Shown here: in pieces, positions 1-8,311 of the stretch
Layout: each line of letters opens with the position of its first letter
Numbering within the stretch: the first letter of the stretch is position 1
Assembly (NCBI RefSeq): GCF_014237865.1
Contig: NZ_JACJUU010000002.1
Span: 248,001-312,000 of the forward strand
Direction of reading: 5' to 3'
DNA from: Pusillimonas minor
GTDB taxonomy: Bacteria > Pseudomonadota > Gammaproteobacteria > Burkholderiales > Burkholderiaceae_B
Length of the DNA stretch: 64,000 nt
Notes under the pieces: generated by a model
Told to the model about the DNA's origin: nothing
What the model saw: only the letters and a program-made list of their open reading frames with translations
Database searches by the model: none
Translations under genes and position numbers: made by a program

Positions 1-1456
1 CAGCCTGATCGAAACCCGGAATGACAGGTGTGCCCCAGGCGGCAAAGACCGACGTACCGTGTGCAGACTGTTCGGTATAAGTGGCCACGCCCAGGCCGAT
101 CAGACGGCCGTCAGGCTCGCCACGCTGCTGACGCTCGCGCACCGCGTTCACATCAATCATTTCCAGGGCGCGCCGCAGGCTGGCCGGGTAATCACCACTG
201 TCCAGGTGCTTGTTGGTCACGTTGACATAAGGCATTTGCTCGGGCTGCACCAGGTTATCCAGGCGTACTTCCCAGGCTTCGCGGCCGACTTCGCGCGCCA
301 CGGCGTCGAGCAACAGCTCGATAGCGAAGCACACGCCGGTACGGGCTACGCCGCGATACGGCAGAAAGCCCGGCTTATTGGTGGCCACGCAGCGCGTCTG
401 GCAGCGATAACCACGAAACGCGTAAGGGCCGGGCAGGTTACCCAGGGCCTGACCCGTTTCCAGGCCAACGGTAAACGGCCAGACAGAATATGCGCCGCCA
501 TTGATGGTGACTTTGGCATCCAGGGCCAGTAATTTGCCCTGTTTATCGGCGTACGCCGTCATTTCGTAATGGTGTTCGCGCGTATTGGCACCGGCAATCA
601 AGTGCTCGCGGCGGTCTTCAAGATAACGAAACGGACGCTTGTAGGTTTTGGCCAGCCAGGCCACGCACAGCTCTTCTTGCTGCAAAATGCATTTGTAGCC
701 AAAGCCGCCGCCCACATCGGGCGATATCACGCGGATCTGCTCTTGAGGCAGGTCGAGGAATTCGGACAGCCCGGTGCGGATAAGGTGCGGCACCTGGGTT
801 GCGGTGTAGATAACCAACTGGTTGACCTGGTTATCCCAGTAGGCCAGCACGGCAATGCCCTCCATGGGCAGCATGCACTGGCGGGAAAGGTCGATCTCAC
901 GCTTGACGACGACCTCGGCCTTTGCCGAAAGCTCGTCGAAATTTGTGTTGGCATTCAGGGTGACGAACACATTGTCTTTCCAGTGATCGTGCACAAAATT
1001 TTCAGTGGCCGCTTCGGCCCCTTCAATATCAACGTAAACCGGCAGCTCGTCGTAATCGACATCCACCAGCTCAGCCAGGTCTTCGGCTTCGGCACGCGTT
1101 GCCGCGAACGTCATGGCTACGGGTTCGCCCACAAACCGCACCTTATCGTGCGCCAATGGCGGCTGACCCGATGCCTGGTAAGTAGGTAACGTTGAGTTGG
1201 CAACAATGTCTTTGGCGTCGGGCATGGACGACCGCAGAAACACATGGCCCTCGGCCTCGGGCGACACTTTGACCCTTGTGATACGCGCGTGCGCCAGCGG
1301 ACTGCGCAAGAAGGCGACCTCGCTGAGACCCGGCATGCTCATGTTGCCGATGAAGTTGCCCTTGCCATGCAGGTGGCGCGCGTCTTCTTTACGAGGAATT
1401 CGTGCCCCAACGCCCTGCGGCTTTGCGGTGAATGTGGAGTGATGTGAGTCTGTCAT
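1..1456 (-). CDS. picA: Molybdenum hydroxylase large subunit, picolinate dehydrogenase-like (N-terminal part; C-terminus lies off the window)
   Basis: An uninterrupted minus-strand frame runs from an ATG at 1456 off the left edge, so about 485 residues are visible. The N-terminus (VGARIPRKEDARHLHGKGNF) and the motif GGGFGYK with its surroundings are those of the xanthine dehydrogenase/CO dehydrogenase large subunit, which carries the molybdopterin cofactor and hydroxylates N-heteroaromatic rings with water-derived oxygen. The linked genes suggest 6-hydroxylation of picolinate (PicA activity of Alcaligenes faecalis); that substrate is inferred. It follows the TRAP solute-binding gene with a gap of about 95 bp and may be co-transcribed. 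The small [2Fe-2S] subunit and any FAD subunit must lie outside the window. No strong Shine-Dalgarno sequence is seen; AGGCAGG lies about 6-12 bases upstream of the ATG. Confidence 0.85.
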   Translation of the reverse strand, partial: MTDSHHSTFTAKPQGVGARIPRKEDARHLHGKGNFIGNMSMPGLSEVAFLRSPLAHARITRVKVSPEAEGHVFLRSSMPDAKDIVANSTLPTYQASGQPPLAHDKVRFVGEPVAMTFAATRAEAEDLAELVDVDYDELPVYVDIEGAEAATENFVHDHWKDNVFVTLNANTNFDELSAKAEVVVKREIDLSRQCMLPMEGIAVLAYWDNQVNQLVIYTATQVPHLIRTGLSEFLDLPQEQIRVISPDVGGGFGYKCILQQEELCVAWLAKTYKRPFRYLEDRREHLIAGANTREHHYEMTAYADKQGKLLALDAKVTINGGAYSVWPFTVGLETGQALGNLPGPYAFRGYRCQTRCVATNKPGFLPYRGVARTGVCFAIELLLDAVAREVGREAWEVRLDNLVQPEQMPYVNVTNKHLDSGDYPASLRRALEMIDVNAVRERQQRGEPDGRLIGLGVATYTEQSAHGTSVFAAWGTPVIPGFDQA

Positions 1457-1550
1457 GCCTGAACCTGCCTGTAATGCATCAGTTGCCTGCTTAATTCGGG
1501 GTACTGCAAGGCGCGCCCGTTAACCGGACGCGCCCTTTGAAGAGACCGGA

Positions 1551-2648
1551 TTACGATTTCTTCAGTACTTCGTTGAACGTAAAGTTGTCGAGTGCGTTTT
1601 CAGTGACGCGGAACCAGCTGGCTTCCGATTCCTGGAACTTCTTCCACTCGGGGTAAATCTTGGCGAAGTCGGGGTTCTTGGCCGACAGCTCTGTCCACAG
1701 CTCTTGCGACGCCTTGTACGCGGCGTCCATGACGTCTTTCGGGAAGAAACTGAGCTTGGCACCGTTGGCAATGAGCGAGCGCAATGCGCCAGGGTTCATC
1801 GCGTCGTATTTGGCCAGCATGCGTACGGTTTGCTCGGCGGCGGCGGCCTCGAACGCGGCTTGGAACTCGGGCGGAAGCGCTTCCCAGGCTTTGGTATTGA
1901 CCATGGTGGTGATCGATGCGCTGCCTTCCCACCAGCCAGGCGAGTAGTAGAACGGCGCCACTTTGTTCAGACCGAGTTTTTCATCATCGTAGGGGCCAAT
2001 CCATTCGGCCGCGTCGATCGTGCCCTTTTCGAGCGAGGGGTAGATATCGCTGGGGGGAATTTGCTGTGGAATAGCGCCCAGCTTGCTGAGCACCATGCCA
2101 CCAATACCGCCCACGCGCATTTTCAGGCCCTCGATGTCTTTCAGGGACTTGATCTCGCGACGGTACCAGCCGCCCATTTGCACACCCACATTACCGGTCA
2201 CAAAGTTGGTAATGCCGTATTGCTTGTACATGCTGCGCAGCAACTCCATACCGCCGCCGTAGTTCAGCCAGGCGTTGTGCTGACGCGCGTTCAGGCCAAA
2301 CGACATGCCGGTGTCAAAGGCAATGGCGGTATTCGTACCAATGTGCGCCGTAGCCAGCACGTGGTTACATTCAACGGTCCCGTTGCTGACCGCTTCCATG
2401 TTTTGAGCGTAAGGCACGATTTCGCCGCCCGGGAAGGCACGAATTTCAAATTTGCCTTGCGTCAATTGGCTGACGCGGCGGCAAAGCTCTTCGGCCGAAC
2501 CGTAAATCGCGTCAAGGCTTTTGGGCCAGCCGGTCGACATACGCCAGCGCACGCTGGGCGTCCCTTGAGCGACTGCGGGCATCCCGACAGCGGCCAAACC
2601 TGCGCCGGTCGCGGCGACTGCCTGTGTTAGAAAGCGACGTCGTTGCAT
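1551..2648 (-). CDS. dctP: TRAP transporter solute-binding protein, DctP family
   Basis: A 365-residue periplasmic binding protein. The chosen start at 2648 has AAGGAG nine bases upstream and gives MQRRRFLTQAVAATGAGLAA, a twin-arginine-like signal peptide ending near AVAQG; an upstream ATG in the same frame would bury this signal. The mature part (WRMSTGWPKSLDAIYGSAEE at its start, later a TIDAAEWIGPYD segment) resembles the TRAP DctP subgroup annotated for mannitol or chloroaromatic compounds. Such proteins deliver carboxylates to a DctQM membrane pair, but no DctQ or DctM gene is visible here. It lies between picA and the divergent picB genes and probably binds picolinate or a related carboxylate; the ligand is inference. 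Confidence 0.85.
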   Translation of the reverse strand: MQRRRFLTQAVAATGAGLAAVGMPAVAQGTPSVRWRMSTGWPKSLDAIYGSAEELCRRVSQLTQGKFEIRAFPGGEIVPYAQNMEAVSNGTVECNHVLATAHIGTNTAIAFDTGMSFGLNARQHNAWLNYGGGMELLRSMYKQYGITNFVTGNVGVQMGGWYRREIKSLKDIEGLKMRVGGIGGMVLSKLGAIPQQIPPSDIYPSLEKGTIDAAEWIGPYDDEKLGLNKVAPFYYSPGWWEGSASITTMVNTKAWEALPPEFQAAFEAAAAEQTVRMLAKYDAMNPGALRSLIANGAKLSFFPKDVMDAAYKASQELWTELSAKNPDFAKIYPEWKKFQESEASWFRVTENALDNFTFNEVLKKS

Positions 2649-2806
2649 GTACAGCTCCTTGTGATTTGTTATGAATAGAACAGACAACTGCTGTGGCCCG
2701 CATGGGCCGAAAAGGGGACAAAACGTAAAGTTCGCCAACCCGCCCGATGACAAAATGCGAGACGCCGAATACGGTTAAAAATTGGCGCACCAGAGCAGGT
2801 TATTTG

Positions 2807-2818
2807 TTAGTATGCTGA
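2807..2818. promoter_or_regulatory. Candidate PicR operator, dctP side
   Basis: TTAGTATGCTGA matches TCAGTATACTGA, the perfect palindrome in front of picC, at 10 of 12 positions. It lies about 160 bp upstream of the dctP start and 157 bp upstream of the picB ferredoxin start. Assignment to PicR is inferred from the motif recurring at the cluster's promoters. Confidence 0.5.
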
Positions 2819-2931
2819 TCAATCTGCACGGGTGTCAACGAGGGTAAACACCGAGAAAGCCTTTATTCACGCCATTTTCGGGCAATCCCTAATAACTTGG
2901 TGTAAACCCCTATATAGGCAAAAATAAATAT

Positions 2932-2943
2932 ACAGCATACTGA
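2932..2943. promoter_or_regulatory. Candidate PicR operator, picB side
   Basis: ACAGCATACTGA matches the picC operator palindrome at 10 of 12 positions. It ends 31 bp before the picB ferredoxin start, where a bound repressor would block transcription initiation. Confidence 0.55.
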
Positions 2944-2974
2944 CTATATTGCCATTAAAACCAAAGAAAACACT

Positions 2975-3280
2975 ATGAACTGGATAAAAATCGCTACCGT
3001 CGATCAAGTCGCCGAAGACGAATCCCTGGCTGTCGACGTCAATGGCCATCAATTGGCTGTACACCACACCGAAGGCGAGTTCTTTGTTTCGGACAACATC
3101 TGTACACACCAGTACGCCCTGCTGTCCGACGGCTTCCTGGAAGACGGCTGTATTGAATGCCCATTGCACCAGGCCAAATTCGACCTGCGCACCGGCAAAG
3201 CCATGTGTGCACCAGCCACCGAAGACATGAAAGTCTACGAAGTGAAAACTGAAGGCAACGAAATTTTCGTACGCTTCTGA
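2975..3280 (+). CDS. picB: Rieske [2Fe-2S] ferredoxin component of the 6-hydroxypicolinate 3-monooxygenase-like system
   Basis: A 101-residue small ferredoxin. It shows the Rieske ligands C-T-H (in NICTHQYALL) and C-P-L-H (in ECPLHQAKFD) about 20 residues apart, as in naphthalene/biphenyl dioxygenase ferredoxins. It would carry electrons from the neighbouring FAD reductase to the Rieske oxygenase. It is the first gene of a four-gene plus-strand operon (ferredoxin, reductase, large and small oxygenase subunits). This composition matches the four-component PicB of Alcaligenes faecalis JQ135; which numbered subunit (B1 to B4) it corresponds to was not determined. Confidence 0.88.
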   Translation: MNWIKIATVDQVAEDESLAVDVNGHQLAVHHTEGEFFVSDNICTHQYALLSDGFLEDGCIECPLHQAKFDLRTGKAMCAPATEDMKVYEVKTEGNEIFVRF

Positions 3281-3297
3281 ACCGGCAAGGCTAACGC

Positions 3298-4593
3298 ATG
3301 AGCTCACCAGCATCTATTCTGATTGTCGGCGCGGGGCAGGCGGCAGCCGTTGCCGTAGCCGCCCTGCGCGGCCACGGTTATAGCGGCCGCATCAGTTTGG
3401 TGGGCGACGAAGCCCACCCACCCTACGAGCGCCCCCCGTTATCCAAAGACCTGCTTGTCGCCGAATCGTCCGATACCGAACCCACCATTGGCGTGAAGCC
3501 GGCAGGCTTCTACGAAGAAAATCAGGTCGACCTGAAGCTTGGCCTGAGCGTAACGCAGCTGGACACCACCGGCAAAGTCGCCACCTTGTCTGACGGCCGC
3601 ACCGTCGGTTTCGACAAATGCCTGCTGGCTACCGGCGGCCTGGCGCGCACCTTGCCCGACTTCCCCGAAGCGGCGCCCAACGTTTTTTACTTGCGCACAC
3701 TCGACGACGCCCGGCGCTTGCGCGCCGCCATGCAAACCGGCAAGCATGTGGTGATTGTCGGCGCAGGGTTTTTAGGGCTCGAAATTGCATCGACAGCGCT
3801 GAGCAAAGGGCTGAAGGCATCGGTGATTGAGTACGCCCCGCGTGCTCTGGCGCGTGTAGTTCCCCCCGAGTTTTCGGGTTGGCTCGAGGCACAAGCCGCC
3901 CAAAGCGGCGCAACGCTGCATTTAGGGCAAGCAACTCGCGAGGTGGTGGCGCCCTCTGCCCCCGGTGCCACCTGGCAACTTACACTCAATAACGGCGCCG
4001 TACTTTCGGCAGACCTGGTGGTCGTGGCCGTTGGCCTGACGGCAAACACCAGTCTGGCACGCAACGCCGGCCTGGCCATCGATACCCATAATGGTGGCAT
4101 TGTCGTTGATACCCAGTGCCGCACCAGCCATGGCGACATCTTTGCCGCCGGCGACTGCACCAGCCAGGTTCGAGACGCTTCGGGCGCCGGCATGCGCCTG
4201 GAATCTTGGCAAAATGCCAACGAGCAGGCACGCATTGCCGCTGCAGCCATGCTGGGCGAAACCGCCGAACCCGCCGCTTACCCGTGGTTCTGGACGGACC
4301 AGTTTGGTCACAATATCCAGATGCTGGGTTTGCCGCAAGCAGGTCTGCACTACGTCACCCGGGGCGATACCTCGGGGGGCGCCTCACCTGCAAAATTCAT
4401 TATGGTCGGCTTGCACGACAACATCCCAATGCACGCTATTGCCGTTAACGCCGGCGGCGACCTGCGCGCACTGCGCCCGGTCTTCGAAGCCGGCCTGGCC
4501 ATCGACCCTTCCCAATTTACCGACACATCGGTCACCGTACGTGCTTTTGCCAAACAAGTATTGGCCCAAGCCGCGCCGGTGTCACCGGCTTAG
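3298..4593 (+). CDS. picB: FAD-dependent NAD(P)H:ferredoxin reductase component (picB system)
   Basis: 431 residues, typical of the BphA4/ThcD-type ferredoxin reductases of three-component dioxygenases. A first dinucleotide fold (ILIVGAGQAAAVAVAALRG) binds FAD near the N-terminus, followed by EAHPPYERPPLSKDLL. A second fold near residue 150 (VVIVGAGFLGLEIAS) binds NAD(P)H, and DIFAAGDCT is the late FAD-contacting motif. It starts 17 bp after the ferredoxin gene and is followed after 23 bp by the oxygenase. Its role is to pass electrons from NAD(P)H to the Rieske ferredoxin. Confidence 0.88.
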   Translation: MSSPASILIVGAGQAAAVAVAALRGHGYSGRISLVGDEAHPPYERPPLSKDLLVAESSDTEPTIGVKPAGFYEENQVDLKLGLSVTQLDTTGKVATLSDGRTVGFDKCLLATGGLARTLPDFPEAAPNVFYLRTLDDARRLRAAMQTGKHVVIVGAGFLGLEIASTALSKGLKASVIEYAPRALARVVPPEFSGWLEAQAAQSGATLHLGQATREVVAPSAPGATWQLTLNNGAVLSADLVVVAVGLTANTSLARNAGLAIDTHNGGIVVDTQCRTSHGDIFAAGDCTSQVRDASGAGMRLESWQNANEQARIAAAAMLGETAEPAAYPWFWTDQFGHNIQMLGLPQAGLHYVTRGDTSGGASPAKFIMVGLHDNIPMHAIAVNAGGDLRALRPVFEAGLAIDPSQFTDTSVTVRAFAKQVLAQAAPVSPA

Positions 4594-4616
4594 CCCCGAT
4601 TTCCAAGGAGATCTTC

Positions 4617-5906
4617 ATGTATCAGTCACAAACCGTCATCGGGCAAACCGTGGCGTCAAAAGACCCGGCACTCGATCAGTGCGTCTGGCCCGAACAAGGC
4701 CTGGACGCCATCCCCGACTGGGTGTACACCAGCCAGGCCGTTTACGACCGCGAAATGGAAAGAATTTTCCAGGGCGACACCTGGAACTATGTTGCGCTTG
4801 AGTGCGAAATCCCCAATGCAGGCGATTACAAGCGTTCATACGTCGGCGCCATTCCCGTTGTGGTTGCCCGCGCCGAAGACGGCACCGTCAGCGTATTCGA
4901 GAACCGCTGCGCGCACCGTGGCGCCGAATTTTGCCGGTCCAGCCAAGGTAATGCCAAAGAATTCGTCTGCCCCTATCACCAGTGGTCGTACACCCTTAAG
5001 GGCGACCTGCAAGGCGTACCGTTCAAGCGCGGTGTTAACAAAGAAGGCGGCATGCCGCGCGACTTTCGCAACGAAGACCACGGCCTGCGCAAACTTAACG
5101 TAACTGCGCTCAATGGCGTCATCTTCGCGTCGTATTCCGACAAGGTCGAACCCATCGAAGAGTACCTGACCCCCGAAATTCTTGAAGATTTCAAGGTGGT
5201 GTTCCCGGGTAAAAAACTTAAATTGCTGGGCTACTACCGCAACGAGCTGCCCTGCAACTGGAAGATGTACCACGAGAACCTGAAAGACCCCTACCATGCC
5301 ACGCTGCTGCACTCTTTCCTGGTGGTGTTCGGGCTGCTGGTTGCCGGCAACAAGTCCATGATGTTTGCCGACAGCAAACACGGGCGCCACGGCATTATGG
5401 GTTCAGCAAAGAAAGACGAAATCTACGCCAGCGTCAGCGAAGAGACCAAGAAAGAAATGCGCTCTTTCAGCGACGAACTGCGTCTGCGCGACGAACGCTT
5501 CCTGGACTTCGTCAAAGAGTTCAATTCGCCCTGGTCTGTCACCATGACCACCATCTGGCCCAACCTGGTGGTTCAGCGCGAAATGAATACCCTGGGCGTG
5601 CGTCAGATTATCCCCAACGGCCCGAACAGCATGATCATGCAATGGACCATGTTTGGTTACGAAGACGACACCGAAGAGATGCTGCGCCATCGTTTACGCC
5701 AAGGCAACCTGATGGGCCCGTCGGGCTTTTTAGGGCTGGAAGACAACGAGGCCATGCGCTTTGTGCAAGAAGGCGTGCGCCGCTCCAGCACCGACGTAAA
5801 CATCATCAAGCTCGACACCGGCACCATCGGGACATCGAACACCCTGATTTCCGAAGCGGCCATCCGTGCCATGTACCAATACTATCGCGGCGTAATGGAG
5901 TTGTAA
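4617..5906 (+). CDS. picB: Rieske oxygenase large subunit, 6-hydroxypicolinate 3-monooxygenase-like (picB system)
   Basis: 429 residues with the ring-hydroxylating oxygenase alpha-subunit layout. The Rieske centre is C-A-H-R (in ENRCAHRGAEFC) with C-P-Y-H (in FVCPYHQWSY). The mononuclear iron region is NLKDPYHATLLH, carrying the bridging Asp and the two His ligands. AAGGAG precedes the ATG. The length and the paired small subunit resemble salicylate 5-hydroxylase (NagGH-like) oxygenases, which hydroxylate para to a phenolic OH. Hydroxylation of 6-hydroxypicolinate at C3 is also para to its OH, so the chemistry fits. The substrate assignment rests on the neighbouring pic genes. Confidence 0.88.
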   Translation: MYQSQTVIGQTVASKDPALDQCVWPEQGLDAIPDWVYTSQAVYDREMERIFQGDTWNYVALECEIPNAGDYKRSYVGAIPVVVARAEDGTVSVFENRCAHRGAEFCRSSQGNAKEFVCPYHQWSYTLKGDLQGVPFKRGVNKEGGMPRDFRNEDHGLRKLNVTALNGVIFASYSDKVEPIEEYLTPEILEDFKVVFPGKKLKLLGYYRNELPCNWKMYHENLKDPYHATLLHSFLVVFGLLVAGNKSMMFADSKHGRHGIMGSAKKDEIYASVSEETKKEMRSFSDELRLRDERFLDFVKEFNSPWSVTMTTIWPNLVVQREMNTLGVRQIIPNGPNSMIMQWTMFGYEDDTEEMLRHRLRQGNLMGPSGFLGLEDNEAMRFVQEGVRRSSTDVNIIKLDTGTIGTSNTLISEAAIRAMYQYYRGVMEL

Positions 5907-5907
5907 G

Positions 5908-6435
5908 ATGCTTTCGACCATGAAGACTGATTATTCGTTTCAACCCGCACGCATTAACGCCACGCGGGCCCAGCAACTGCGCGCCGAAGTCGAAGCGTTT
6001 CATAACGAGTACTGCGCCGTGCTCGACACCAACAATGTCGAACTCTGGCCCAACTTCTTTACGGAAGACGGCCTGTACCGCATTACCTCGCGCGAGAACG
6101 CGGACCTGGGCCTGCTGGTGGGCCTGGTCTACGCCGAAGGCCGCAACATGATGCACGACCGTGCTGTTGCCATCGGTCGCACCCAGATGTTTGCGCCGCG
6201 TCACACGCTTCACCTGGTATCCAACATTCGTATTGTCGACGAAGCAAACGGCGTCATCGAAGCCGAGGCCAACTTCCTTTTGGTGCAAACCCTGATCGAA
6301 GGCCCCTCTACCGTACATCTGGCCGGCAAATACTACGATCGTTTCGTACGCGAAGGCGACCGCCTGTTACTGAAAGAGCGTCAGGTCATTCACGACACCG
6401 AAATTCTGGCTACCGATCTGGTATACCCGGTTTGA
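5908..6435 (+). CDS. picB: Rieske oxygenase small (beta) subunit (picB system)
   Basis: 175 residues of the NTF2-like ring-hydroxylating beta-subunit fold (EVEAFHNEYCAVLDTNNVEL early, FLLVQTLIEG and YYDRFVREGDRLLLKERQVI late). The stop of the large subunit is two bases before its ATG, and GGAG within the end of that gene serves as ribosome-binding site, so translation is probably coupled. A second ATG at 5920 is possible but lies further from the GGAG. The subunit is structural: it builds the alpha3-beta3 hexamer. Confidence 0.88.
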   Translation: MLSTMKTDYSFQPARINATRAQQLRAEVEAFHNEYCAVLDTNNVELWPNFFTEDGLYRITSRENADLGLLVGLVYAEGRNMMHDRAVAIGRTQMFAPRHTLHLVSNIRIVDEANGVIEAEANFLLVQTLIEGPSTVHLAGKYYDRFVREGDRLLLKERQVIHDTEILATDLVYPV

Positions 6436-6526
6436 CGCGCAAGCTGGTGCAACCCGCCCAAGCACTTGTTTTTCGGGCGGGCTAAAACACTCGACTGGGC
6501 CGCGGTTGGCAACAGAACCACAGGCC

Positions 6527-6571
6527 AAAAAGAAGGGGGAGGCATGTAAAAAATGCCTCCCCCTTCTTTTT
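6527..6571. terminator. Bidirectional rho-independent terminator between picB and picF
   Basis: A perfect 19-bp inverted repeat (6527-6545 and 6553-6571, seven-base loop). The arms begin with AAAAAG on one side and end with CTTTTT on the other, so both convergent operons can use it. Confidence 0.9.
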
Positions 6572-6610
6572 GCACGCTACCTCCCGGATACCTGCCCCGG
6601 GCCAGCCGCG

Positions 6611-7234
6611 TCAGGCCGGTAAAGCCGCCAAGGCCTCGTCACGCGTCATGACCGCGGCGTACTTTTGCGTCATGTCGAACAAGTTGGCCTCGTGGGGCGC
6701 CAACGCACGGTCGCCCACGCAATCGGACAACACCAGCGGGCGAAACCCCCACTGCATTGCGTCGACCACACTGGCGCGCACACACCCGCTGGTAACAGCG
6801 CCCGCCACCACCAGGGTTTGCACCCCGCGCATGGCCAACCAGGCGGCCAACGACGTACCGAAAAACGCCGACGGTACCGTTTTGCGCACCACCAGTTCGC
6901 CGTCGGCCGGAGTGAGCTCGGGCACGATGGCACTGTTGTGATCGTGCTCTTTCAGGCCCAGCATGCTGGGCACTTTTAACGAAAAAATATTGTGGTCGGC
7001 GCCATCGTCGGCAAACACAATACGGGTGTGCGCCACCGGCCAGCCGCGCTTGCGCGCCTCGGCCAGCAAAGGCACTGTATTGTTGATGGCCTCTTTGATA
7101 TTACCGCCGCCAAACACGGCCGGGTCGGCAAAACCGTTGACGAAGTCAATGATCAGCAGGCCCACCGGGGCTTTCAGTTCGAAACTATTGCCAAACCCCT
7201 GTTTGGCATAGGTTTGTGCGTCAGATTGGCTCAT
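6611..7234 (-). CDS. picF: Maleamate amidohydrolase
   Basis: 207 residues of the isochorismatase-like cysteine hydrolase family. The catalytic triad is visible as Asp in LLIIDFVNGF, Lys in VVRKTVPSAF and Cys in VTSGCVRASV. This matches NicF/PicF, which hydrolyses maleamate to maleate and ammonia in 2,5-dihydroxypyridine catabolism. Its start overlaps the end of picD by four bases, indicating translational coupling. It is the last gene of the picC-E-D-F operon and ends before the bidirectional terminator. The maleate isomerase needed to reach fumarate is not in this window. Confidence 0.92.
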   Translation of the reverse strand: MSQSDAQTYAKQGFGNSFELKAPVGLLIIDFVNGFADPAVFGGGNIKEAINNTVPLLAEARKRGWPVAHTRIVFADDGADHNIFSLKVPSMLGLKEHDHNSAIVPELTPADGELVVRKTVPSAFFGTSLAAWLAMRGVQTLVVAGAVTSGCVRASVVDAMQWGFRPLVLSDCVGDRALAPHEANLFDMTQKYAAVMTRDEALAALPA

Positions 7235-8274
7235 TTAACGCCCCCGTCAAGCACCTTGCCATTGCGAACCATGTCTTCGCCGTCGAGCCTGACCGTGCAA
7301 TGACGCAGCGGGATATCGATATGGCAGGCCGTTGTCCGCTTGCCACCGGCTTCGTTGTTAGGCCCCAACGAGAACAGGAAGTTACCCTCGAACGCGCGGG
7401 CATCCATGCCAATGGTTTGCTCGCGGTCGTACAAGCCCAGGGTTGACCAGTGGCAACGCGGCTGCAAGCCCCAGCCAATATGCGAAATGGCATAGCCTTC
7501 AGGGTCGTTGAACGACGCCATGTACTCGTTAAGCAGATCGGCGTCGATGCCGCCTTCGATCTTTGTGGCGTAGCCGTTTTCGACAGTCAGGATAATCTGG
7601 CTGCTGCAATACATTTTTTGTGGCAGCAAAATGTCGCCCTTGTCGATCACGATACGGCCACTGGCCTGCCCTTCGTTGGGGAAGGTCAGCGCAAAACCGC
7701 TGGGCCAGTGGTCCCAACGGCCGGGTTCGTCGACAAAGCCGTATTCGCTGATAGGGTGGAACTCACCCAAGGGGCAACGCAGGTCGGTTCCGGCCTCGGA
7801 AACAACCGTCATTTCACGGGCGGCGGCAATGCGGGCGGCGGCAGCCTTGACGCGGGTACGGTCGGCTTCGGTAGGCACCGTGCGCACCAGAATTTCGGGT
7901 GGCTCTACGGCCAACAGAATTTTGGTGCCGCCTTTCAAGATGTCGATTTGTTCGGGCGAAAACAACAAGGTCATCAAGTCGAGGACAAGGTCGCTTTCTT
8001 TAAGCGCGGCAATGGCCGCTTTGTTGCCGGTAAGGGGTGTCGTCCCCAGGTAGGCTAACGGGTCGCGGCTCAGCGCCTTTTCGGCATTGACCGGCGGCAA
8101 ATCTAAACGGTTGACGACCGCGCCCATCGACTGCGAGGCAACGGTAGCGGCCAACAGCGTTTGCTGATTGGTGGCCGAGCTGGTCAGAATGGTAACGGTC
8201 TGGCCGGCTTCGAGGTTGGACAGCTTCAGCACCTGCTGCCACGCCGAAATAAGCTGATAATCACTGACAGGCAT
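7231..8274 (-). CDS. picD: 2,5-Dihydroxypyridine 5,6-dioxygenase
   Basis: 347 residues, the length and sequence type of NicX/PicD. This family opens 2,5-dihydroxypyridine between C5 and C6 to N-formylmaleamate. The Fe(II) ligands known from NicX are at the same positions here: His265 (AISHIGWG), His318 and Asp320 (TTACHIDIPL). It lies 37 bp after picE and overlaps picF by four bases. The identity is strong; the name picD rather than nicX follows from the picC/picB context, because nicotinate clusters would instead carry nicC next to it. Confidence 0.94.
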   Translation of the reverse strand: MPVSDYQLISAWQQVLKLSNLEAGQTVTILTSSATNQQTLLAATVASQSMGAVVNRLDLPPVNAEKALSRDPLAYLGTTPLTGNKAAIAALKESDLVLDLMTLLFSPEQIDILKGGTKILLAVEPPEILVRTVPTEADRTRVKAAAARIAAAREMTVVSEAGTDLRCPLGEFHPISEYGFVDEPGRWDHWPSGFALTFPNEGQASGRIVIDKGDILLPQKMYCSSQIILTVENGYATKIEGGIDADLLNEYMASFNDPEGYAISHIGWGLQPRCHWSTLGLYDREQTIGMDARAFEGNFLFSLGPNNEAGGKRTTACHIDIPLRHCTVRLDGEDMVRNGKVLDGGVK

Positions 8275-8311
8275 GTTGAGCTCCTAGATGATGCAATGCG
8301 CGAGTTGCGCG

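Larger units (their letters stand above)
2649..2974. promoter_or_regulatory. Bidirectional promoter region between dctP-picA and the picB operon
   Basis: This 326-bp gap separates divergent transcription units and contains no convincing gene. The picB side is AT-rich (TATATAGG and AAAATAAATATA near 2910-2931). Two copies of a degenerate 12-bp palindrome match the motif found at the picC and picR promoters. A TTGGTGTAAACCCC element at 2897-2910 resembles ATGGCGTAAACCCT in the picC promoter region. Transcription start sites were not determined. Confidence 0.6.

Noticed and set aside
59-1447. Several plus-strand frames at the left edge
   Set aside because: They are antisense to the continuous molybdenum hydroxylase frame, which has clear family motifs on the minus strand.
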